Translations under genes and position numbers: made by a program | Part shown: one piece after another, positions 1 to 6,078 of the stretch | How the letters are laid out: every line of letters begins with the position of its first letter | Numbering within the stretch: position 1 is the stretch's first letter | The notes under the pieces: model-generated | Told to the model about the DNA's origin: nothing | Databases searched by the model: none | The model's input: the letters and a program-made list of their open reading frames with translations, nothing else | DNA from: Actinomycetota bacterium | GTDB lineage: Bacteria > Actinomycetota > Acidimicrobiia > Acidimicrobiales > AC-14 | Direction of reading: 5' to 3' | DNA length: 8,304 nt | Assembly: GCA_020200615.1 (NCBI GenBank) | Contig: JAIVIH010000024.1 | Coordinates: 1-8,304 of the forward strand

Positions 1-1117
1 GTCCCCGGGCCACGTTGACCAGGATCCCCGCCGCCAGCATGGTCACCACCAGCGAGGACCCACCGAAGGAGACGAAGGGCAGGGGGACGCCCGTCACCGG
101 AAGGCGGCCGGTGACGGCGCCCATGTTGATCAGGGCCTGGCCCGCGACCCACGCGGTAACCCCGGCGGCCAGCAGGGAGCCGAAGCGGTCGCTGGCCCGG
201 AGGGCCGTCTGCACGCCGAAGACGGTGAAGGCGACGAACAGGGCGATCACGACGATGGTGCCCAGCAGCCCCAGCTCCTCGCCGATGATGGCGAAGATAA
301 AGTCGGTGTGGGCATTGGGCAGGAAGCCCCACTTGGCCCGGCTCGCCCCCAGCCCCACCCCCGTGATGCGACCGGAGCCCAGGGCGACCAGAGACTGGGC
401 CACCTGGTATCCCGTGTTCCCGGCGTCGGCCCACGGGTCGAGGAACGAGAACAGCCGGGCCCGCCGGTAGCCCTCCAGCATCCCCACGACCAGGGCCAGG
501 ACGGTGGTCCCGGCCAGCAGCCCCGCCATTCGCCGCAGCGGCAGCCCGCCCACGTACACGACCGACAAGGAGATGAGGGCGAGAATCATGGTCGTGCCCA
601 TGTCCGGCTCGAGCAGGACGAGCACGCCCACCGTCCCGGTGGCGACGAGCAGGGGCCGGACGATGGCTCCCCTTTCGTGCACCCGGTCGGCCCGGCGGGC
701 CAGCAGGTCGGCGGCGAAGAAGAGCAAGAAGAGCTTGGCGAACTCGGACGGTTGCACCGCCACCGGCCCCCACCCCAGCCAGCGGGTGGAACCTCCGGCC
801 GACTGTCCCACGCCGGGCACCAGCACCAGGGCGAGCAGCAGGATGCACAGCACGAGGCCGGGACGGGCCACCCGCCGCCAGAAGTGGTAGTCGATCCGGG
901 CCGCGGCCACGAGGACGACCCCGCCCAGGGTGAGCCACAGGATCTGGCGCTTGAAGAACATCCACGCCCCGCCGTAGGAGTGCAGGGCCTCCACCGACGA
1001 GGCCGACAGCACCATCATCAAGCCCAGCAGGCACAGCAGCCCGACCACCAGGCAGAGGAGGCCGGCCCTCGATCCGTGGGCCAGTGCCGGCCGCGACCGC
1101 TCGGCGACGTCAGGCAC
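1..1117 (-). CDS. ftsW: FtsW, SEDS-family septal peptidoglycan glycosyltransferase (3' end cut by window edge)
   Basis: The product is a polytopic membrane protein of the SEDS family that polymerises lipid II into septal glycan strands with its partner PBP3 (FtsI). 372 residues are visible and the frame is still open at base 1. Only a short C-terminal part should be missing, because the near-terminal motif GVPLPFVSFGGSS (residues 343-355) and the last hydrophobic helix are already present. Other family landmarks are PSEFAKL (123-129), EPDMGT (170-175) and NAHTDFIFAIIGEELG (268-283). In SEDS proteins the Asp of HTDFIF (D272 here) is the residue implicated in catalysis. Many hydrophobic segments run through the protein. 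I chose the GTG at 1117 because a strong GGGGGAGG lies 6 bases upstream. That start overlaps the end of murD by 8 bases, implying coupling. RodA is the main alternative, but position in a mur/fts operon favours FtsW. Confidence 0.95.
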   Translation of the reverse strand, partial: MPDVAERSRPALAHGSRAGLLCLVVGLLCLLGLMMVLSASSVEALHSYGGAWMFFKRQILWLTLGGVVLVAAARIDYHFWRRVARPGLVLCILLLALVLVPGVGQSAGGSTRWLGWGPVAVQPSEFAKLFLLFFAADLLARRADRVHERGAIVRPLLVATGTVGVLVLLEPDMGTTMILALISLSVVYVGGLPLRRMAGLLAGTTVLALVVGMLEGYRRARLFSFLDPWADAGNTGYQVAQSLVALGSGRITGVGLGASRAKWGFLPNAHTDFIFAIIGEELGLLGTIVVIALFVAFTVFGVQTALRASDRFGSLLAAGVTAWVAGQALINMGAVTGRLPVTGVPLPFVSFGGSSLVVTMLAAGILVNVARG

Positions 1118-2435
1118 GGTCGGCCTCCCCCAGGGATTGCACCGCTCGGACGAAGTCGTCGCCCCGCTCGGCGTAGGAGCCGTACCAGTCGAAGGAGGCG
1201 CAGCCGGGCGACAGCAGCACGACGTCGCCGGGCTGGGCCAGGTCGGCCGCGGTCCGCACCGCGTCATCCATGGACGAGACCGTCGCCACCGGCCTGGAGC
1301 CGGCGAACACCTCGGCCACCTCGGGCCCGGCCTCCCCCATGGCCACGACGGCCCGCACGCGGTCGACGGCGCCGGCCATGGGCGTCAGGTCGAGCCCCTT
1401 GTTGCGGCCGCCGGCCAGGAGGACCACCGACTCGAATCCGGCCAGCGCGGCCAGGACGGCGTGCGGGTTGGTCGCCTTGGAGTCGTCGTACCAGCGGACT
1501 CCGGCCCGCTCGGCCACGAAGGCGACCCGGTGGCCCAAGCCGTCGAACTGGGCGAGGGCGGCCGCCACCCCCTTGGGCGTCGCGCCCATGGGCATGGCCG
1601 CGGCCGCCGCGGCCAGGGCGTTGGCCAGGTCGTGGGGCAGCGATCGGGGCAGGTCGGCCACGGGCACGGCCAGGCCTCCCGGCCCCCGGAGCTTCCCGCC
1701 GGCCACGTGATAGTCCGCCGGCTGGCGAAGGCCGAAGGTCACGACCCGGGCCGGGGCCCCGGCCGCTGAACGCATGACCACAGGATCGTCGGCGTTGGCC
1801 ACGGCCACGTCGTCGCCCCTCTGGTGGGCCCACACCCGGGCCTTGGCCTCGGCGTAGGAATCGAGATCGCGGTGCCAGTCGAGGTGGTCCTGGGCGAAGT
1901 TCAGCCACACCGCCACCGCCGGGCGGAAGGTGTCGGTGAACCTGAGCTGGAACGAGGACACTTCGGCCACGATCACGTCGACGTCGCGCCGGACGGCGTC
2001 GGACAGCGGGAAACCGATGTTCCCGGCCGCCACCGCCTTCCTTCCCGAGCGGTTGAGCATGGCCGCCACCAGCTCGGTGACCGTCGTCTTGCCGTTCGTG
2101 CCGGTGATGGCCACGACCGGCCGCCGCGACCAGCGCACGGCCAGCTCCACCTCCCCCCGCACGGGGACCCCGGCCTCGGACGCCATGCGGAAGACGGGGT
2201 GGTTCTCGGGCACGCCGGGGCTGGGGACGACGACGTCGACCCCGGCCACCAGCGCCCGGAGGCGGCTCTCGTCCGGCCTCTCCACCAGCTCGAGCCCGAG
2301 GGCGAGGGACCGTTGACGGGCGCCCTCGGTGGGGATGTCGTCCACCACCAGGAGGCGGGCGCCGCGGTCGCGGAGGTGGCGCGCCACGGCCTCGCCGCTC
2401 AGGCCCATGCCCACGATGAGCGCCGTCTCAACCAA
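1110..2435 (-). CDS. murD: MurD, UDP-N-acetylmuramoyl-L-alanine:D-glutamate ligase
   Basis: This cytoplasmic ATP-dependent ligase adds D-Glu to UDP-MurNAc-L-Ala. Its 441 residues are a normal family length. In order there is an N-terminal Rossmann-like nucleotide fold (VGMGLSGEAVAR, 8-19), the ATP P-loop TGTNGKTT (111-118), AEVSSFQL (157-164), NFAQDHLDWH (179-188), Lys198 in YAEAKARV (expected position of the carbamylated lysine), DDSKATN (317-323), GGRNKG (342-347) and the C-terminal LLSPGCASFDWYGSYAERG (407-425). The usual HN of the central-domain helix (GxHNxxNALAA) reads HD here (PHDLANALAA, 267-276), a mild variation. The start is a TTG at 2435, which overlaps the mraY stop by 8 bases. 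It is accepted because a later GTG or ATG would cut the first strand of the nucleotide fold. The ribosome-binding site is weak (GGTGG), so coupling to mraY is likely. Confidence 0.96.
   Translation of the reverse strand: MVETALIVGMGLSGEAVARHLRDRGARLLVVDDIPTEGARQRSLALGLELVERPDESRLRALVAGVDVVVPSPGVPENHPVFRMASEAGVPVRGEVELAVRWSRRPVVAITGTNGKTTVTELVAAMLNRSGRKAVAAGNIGFPLSDAVRRDVDVIVAEVSSFQLRFTDTFRPAVAVWLNFAQDHLDWHRDLDSYAEAKARVWAHQRGDDVAVANADDPVVMRSAAGAPARVVTFGLRQPADYHVAGGKLRGPGGLAVPVADLPRSLPHDLANALAAAAAAMPMGATPKGVAAALAQFDGLGHRVAFVAERAGVRWYDDSKATNPHAVLAALAGFESVVLLAGGRNKGLDLTPMAGAVDRVRAVVAMGEAGPEVAEVFAGSRPVATVSSMDDAVRTAADLAQPGDVVLLSPGCASFDWYGSYAERGDDFVRAVQSLGEADRA
1124..1131 (-). promoter_or_regulatory. 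Shine-Dalgarno site for ftsW
   Basis: On the minus strand the bases GGGGGAGG end 6 bases before the GTG at 1117. This is the clearest ribosome-binding site in the window and it lies inside the last codons of murD. It decides the ftsW start, since no ATG exists nearby in that frame. Confidence 0.75.
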
Positions 2436-3471
2436 CGGGCACCACCCGGCAGCCAGGGCCAGCGGCGAGGAAGTCGGTGTAGAAGAGCCCCAGGGCCAGG
2501 GCCGTGAACAGGAGCGACAGGATCCAGAAGCGGATGATGACGGTCGTCTCCGGCCACCCGATCAGCTCGAAGTGATGATGGATGGGCGCCATGCGGAAAA
2601 CCCGGCGGCCGAACATCCGGAAGGCGAGGACCTGGATGGCCACCGACAGGGTGATCATCACGAACAGCCCGCCGGCGATGGGCAGGAGCAGGTGGGTGTT
2701 CATGGCGAGGGCCAGGCCGGCCAGGGCCGCGCCGATGGCCAGCGCGCCGGTATCGCCCATGAAGATCCGGGCCGGCGCCGCGTTCCACCACAGGAACCCG
2801 GTGCAGGCGCCCACCATGGCCGCCGCCACCAGGGCCAGGTCCAGGGCCGGGCCCACCTGGTAACAGGGCTCGTGACGGAACTGCCAGAAGCCCACGAACA
2901 CGAAGGCGCCGAAGGCGTAGAGCGAGGCGCCGGCGGCCAGCCCGTCCAACCCGTCGGAGAGGTTCACGGCGTTGGTGGTGCCGATGATGATGACCACGGC
3001 CCACACGATGTAGAGGGGGTCGTTCAACTCGATCACGGTCCGGGTGAAGGACAGGTCGGTCCGCACCTTGAACCGGTAGACGGCCAGCAGGGCGAAGGCC
3101 AGGGCCACGAGGAACAGGCCCGCCGACTTGGCCGTCTTGCTCAGGCCCAGGCTGCGCTGGCGGGACACCTTGATCCAGTCGTCGACCAGGCCCACCAACC
3201 CTGCGCCCAGGGTCACCAGGATCACCAGGACCCCGGCGCCGGTTATGACAGCCCCTGTGTTGATGTGACTGGCCAGGTAGCCGCCCACCAGGGCGATCAT
3301 CATGATGACGCCGCCCATGGTGGGGGTGCCGGCCTTGGTGATGTGACCCTGGGGGCCGTCCTCCCGGATCTGCTGGCCGATGCCCCGCGTCTGCAGAGAC
3401 CGGATGAGAACCGGCGTCCCCAGGATCGAGATCAACAGGCCCACCCCCGCAGCCACCAGCAGGCCGACCAC
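2428..3471 (-). CDS. mraY: MraY, phospho-N-acetylmuramoyl-pentapeptide transferase
   Basis: This integral membrane enzyme moves phospho-MurNAc-pentapeptide from UDP to undecaprenyl phosphate, giving lipid I. It has 347 residues with roughly ten hydrophobic helices. Diagnostic motifs are HITKAGTPTMGG (43-54), GLVDDWIK (94-101, with the Asp pair D97/D98), NAVNLSDGLDGLAAG (167-181), FMGDTG (237-242) and the cytoplasmic-loop HHHFELIGWPE (298-308). All the Asp and His residues typical of the family are present. The GTG start at 3471 shares one base with the murF TAG stop (TAGTG) and has AGGGGA six bases upstream. After the last helix (GLFYTDFLA) the protein runs about 12 more residues, ending CRVVPVG. 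Those last codons overlap the murD start, so the short tail may exist to keep the two genes coupled. Confidence 0.97.
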   Translation of the reverse strand: MVGLLVAAGVGLLISILGTPVLIRSLQTRGIGQQIREDGPQGHITKAGTPTMGGVIMMIALVGGYLASHINTGAVITGAGVLVILVTLGAGLVGLVDDWIKVSRQRSLGLSKTAKSAGLFLVALAFALLAVYRFKVRTDLSFTRTVIELNDPLYIVWAVVIIIGTTNAVNLSDGLDGLAAGASLYAFGAFVFVGFWQFRHEPCYQVGPALDLALVAAAMVGACTGFLWWNAAPARIFMGDTGALAIGAALAGLALAMNTHLLLPIAGGLFVMITLSVAIQVLAFRMFGRRVFRMAPIHHHFELIGWPETTVIIRFWILSLLFTALALGLFYTDFLAAGPGCRVVPVG

Positions 3472-4790
3472 TACTCGTCCCCTGCCCCGGCCAGGAGGTC
3501 GGCGGCCAGGCGCTCGAGGCCGGCCGCCCGGCTGGCCTTAACCAGCACCGCGTCCCGGGGGCCGAGGGGGCCGAGGGCGACCAGGGCGGCGTCGGCGCCG
3601 GGGTGAGGGTCGACGCCGTAGTCGCCCGTGCCCACGGCCAGCACCTCGATGCCCGCGGCCCGGGCCACGCCGGCCAACCGCCGGTGCTCGGCCACGGACT
3701 GGGAGCCGAGCTCCAGCATGGGCCCCAGCACGGCCACCTTGCGGTCGGCCTCCACCGCGGCCAGGGCCGACAGGGCCGCCTCGGTCGACGCCGGGTTGGC
3801 GTTGTAGGCGTCGTTGATGACCAGCAGCCCGCCCGGGCTCCGGCCCACCTCCATCCTCCACGGTGACGACGGGGCCTCGGCCAGGGCGGAGACCACGTCG
3901 GCCAGGTCGACGTCGACGGAGAGGGCGGCGGCTGCGGCGGCGGCAGCGTTGGCCGCCTGGTGGGCCCCGCGCGCGGCCAGGTGGACCTCGGCCTTTCCCC
4001 ACGGCGTCTCGAGCACGAACGACGGCCGCAGCTCGCCGTCCACCCTCACGTCGACGGCCCGCACGTCTCCCGTCTCCACGCCGAAGGTGAGCACGGGCGC
4101 GGGCGTCAACCGGGCCATGGCCGCCACCCGGGCGTCGCCGGCGTTGAGCACGGCCACGCCCGAGGCCGGCAGGGCCATCACCAGCTCGGCCTTGGCCGCG
4201 GCTACGCCGTCGACCGACCCCAGGAACTCGGTGTGGGAGAGGCTCACGTTGGTCACCACGCCCACCGTGGGCCGGGCCACGTCGCACAGCCAGCGGATGT
4301 GACCCTCGCCCCGGGCGCCCATCTCCACGGCTGCGGCCACCGTCCCGTCGGGGGCGTTGACCAGGGTCAGGGGGACGCCCAGCTCGTTGTTGTGGGACCG
4401 CTCGCTCACCGCGCAGGGACCGAGCGTCCGGAGCACGGCGCCCAGCAGGTCCTTGGTCGACGTCTTGCCCGACGAGCCGGTGATGGCCACCACCCGGTCG
4501 GGCAGGCGGTCGCGGGCCCACCGGCCGAGGGCGGCCAGGGCGGCCGCTGTGTCGCCCACCACGACGGCCGTCGTGTCCGGCAGGGCCGGCCGCGACGTGA
4601 GGTAGGCGGCGGCCCCCGCCTCCAGGGCGAACCCGACGAAGTCGTGCCCGTCCCGCTCGGCCACCACGGGGACGAACAGCTCCCCGCCGCTCACCCGCCG
4701 CGAGTCGATGGCGGCGCCATCGATCTGGATATCGGGCCCGGCCAGGGAGCCGCCCACGGCCGTTGCCACGTCCGACGCCAGGAGCCTCAT
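3471..4790 (-). CDS. murF: MurF, UDP-N-acetylmuramoyl-tripeptide:D-alanyl-D-alanine ligase
   Basis: This cytoplasmic ligase completes the pentapeptide precursor by adding D-Ala-D-Ala. Its 439 residues are close to the family norm and all three domains are present. The N-terminal uridine-binding domain has DSRRVSGGELFV (29-40) and DGHDF (47-51). The ATPase domain has GSSGKTSTK (105-113), HNNELGVPLTLVN (133-145), EMGARGEGHI (156-165) and SHTEFLGS (185-192). The C-terminal domain has NDAYNANPAS (326-335) and VLVKASRAAGLE (415-426). The common HN of the GxHNxxNAxAA motif is HQ (AHQAAN, 276-281), followed by an uninterrupted alanine run (282-289) encoded by GCC-like triplets. The ATG at 4790 overlaps the murE TGA as ATGA. 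No good ribosome-binding site precedes it, so re-initiation after murE is likely. Its intact N-terminal domain contrasts with that of the neighbouring murE. Confidence 0.96.
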   Translation of the reverse strand: MRLLASDVATAVGGSLAGPDIQIDGAAIDSRRVSGGELFVPVVAERDGHDFVGFALEAGAAAYLTSRPALPDTTAVVVGDTAAALAALGRWARDRLPDRVVAITGSSGKTSTKDLLGAVLRTLGPCAVSERSHNNELGVPLTLVNAPDGTVAAAVEMGARGEGHIRWLCDVARPTVGVVTNVSLSHTEFLGSVDGVAAAKAELVMALPASGVAVLNAGDARVAAMARLTPAPVLTFGVETGDVRAVDVRVDGELRPSFVLETPWGKAEVHLAARGAHQAANAAAAAAAALSVDVDLADVVSALAEAPSSPWRMEVGRSPGGLLVINDAYNANPASTEAALSALAAVEADRKVAVLGPMLELGSQSVAEHRRLAGVARAAGIEVLAVGTGDYGVDPHPGADAALVALGPLGPRDAVLVKASRAAGLERLAADLLAGAGDE

Positions 4791-6073
4791 GGCGACATCT
4801 CGCTCAGCAGCTCGCGGGCCACTGTCCGGTCGTCGAACGGCTCCTCGCGGCCGCCGCTGACCAGGGTCGTCTCGTGGCCCTTACCGGCGATGATCACCAC
4901 GTCGCCAGCGCCAGCTTCGGCCAGGGCGAGGGCGATGGCCGTACGCCGGTCGGGCTCCACCGTCAGCACCTCGGGTCGCCTCACCCCCGAGCGCACCTCC
5001 TCGATGATGGCCAGGGGGTCCTCGCTGCGAGGGTTGTCCGACGTCAGGACGGCCACGTCGGCCAGCCTGGTGGCGACCTCCCCCATGGCCGGGCGCTTTC
5101 CCCGGTCCCTGTCACCGCCGCACCCGAACACGACCAGCACGCGCCGGCCCAGCGGGCGGGCCGCCTCCAGCACGTGCTCCAGTCCGGCGGGCGTGTGGGC
5201 GTAGTCCACGAAGACGGCGATGGGCCCGCCCCCGTCCACCCGCTCGAACCGGCCGGGGACGGACGCGAGAGCCGAGAGGCCGGCCGCCACCGCGTCGGGG
5301 GCGACGGCCAGCTCCCGGGCCACCGCCGCCGCGGCCAAGGCGTTGACCACGTTGAACTCGCCGGCCAGGCGGAGGCGGACGACGTGGCCCTCCCAGCGGA
5401 AGGTGGACCCGTCGCGGTTCAGCTCCAGGTCGGTGGCGTCGGCCATGGAGAAGGGACGGACGGGAAGGGCGGTCGCCTCGGACAGGCGGCGGCCCCACGG
5501 GTCGTCCACGTTGATCACGCCCACGCGGGCCCGATCGGGGTCGAACAGCGACGACTTGGCCGCGAAGTACTCGTCCATGCTGGCGTGGTAGTCCAGGTGG
5601 TCCTGGCTCAGGTTGGTGAAGGCCACCACCTCGAACCAGGTGGCGTCCACCCGGTGCTGCACCAGGGCGTGGGACGACACCTCCATGGCCACCGCCTGCA
5701 CTCCCCGGCCGGCCATCTCCGCCAGCCGTCCCTGGAGCTCGGGCGCTTCCGGAGTCGTGCGGGCGCCGGTGAGGGTGCCGATGACGGCCGAGGGCCGCCC
5801 CGCGGCCTCGAGCACCGCCCCCAGCAGGTGGGTGGCGGTCGTCTTCCCGTTGGTGCCGGTGATGCCGGCCACGGCCAGGCGGCGGGACGGATGGTCGAAG
5901 AACGAGGCGGCGACCGGCGCCATGGCCGCCCGGGTGTCGGCCACCACGACCTGGGGGACGTCGAGGTCGAGAGGACGCTGGCCGAGCAGGGCGACGGCCC
6001 CCGCCTCCAGCGGCACCGGGCTCCGGATCCGGGAACCCGTCCGAGGCAAGGAACTCGCCGGGGCGGGCCCCAT
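4787..6073 (-). CDS. murE: MurE, UDP-MurNAc-tripeptide synthetase (meso-DAP type), with N-terminal domain apparently truncated
   Basis: The product should add meso-diaminopimelate to UDP-MurNAc-L-Ala-D-Glu. From the ATG at 6073 it has 428 residues, whereas family members are usually about 480-510. The catalytic and C-terminal domains look whole: TGTNGKTT (72-79), SSHAL (133-137), DHLDYH (158-163), Lys173 in YFAAKSSLF (expected carbamylated Lys), GEFNVVNALAAAA (238-250), DYAHTP (290-295), GCGGDRDRGKRP (317-328), DNPR (346-349, the meso-DAP signature) and GKGHE (397-401). Homology begins only at about EAGAVALL (23-30). The preceding domain, with DSR...PGdLF and DGHdF that hold the uridine nucleotide, is absent and replaced by MGPAPASSLPRTGSRIRSPVP. 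The ATG is 5 bases after the ftsI stop. The frame stays open far upstream, but only as a shadow of ftsI, with no start that recovers the domain. Identity as MurE is certain. Whether it is functional, decayed or mis-assembled is open. Confidence 0.9.
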   Translation of the reverse strand: MGPAPASSLPRTGSRIRSPVPLEAGAVALLGQRPLDLDVPQVVVADTRAAMAPVAASFFDHPSRRLAVAGITGTNGKTTATHLLGAVLEAAGRPSAVIGTLTGARTTPEAPELQGRLAEMAGRGVQAVAMEVSSHALVQHRVDATWFEVVAFTNLSQDHLDYHASMDEYFAAKSSLFDPDRARVGVINVDDPWGRRLSEATALPVRPFSMADATDLELNRDGSTFRWEGHVVRLRLAGEFNVVNALAAAAVARELAVAPDAVAAGLSALASVPGRFERVDGGGPIAVFVDYAHTPAGLEHVLEAARPLGRRVLVVFGCGGDRDRGKRPAMGEVATRLADVAVLTSDNPRSEDPLAIIEEVRSGVRRPEVLTVEPDRRTAIALALAEAGAGDVVIIAGKGHETTLVSGGREEPFDDRTVARELLSEMSP

Positions 6074-6078
6074 GTCGC

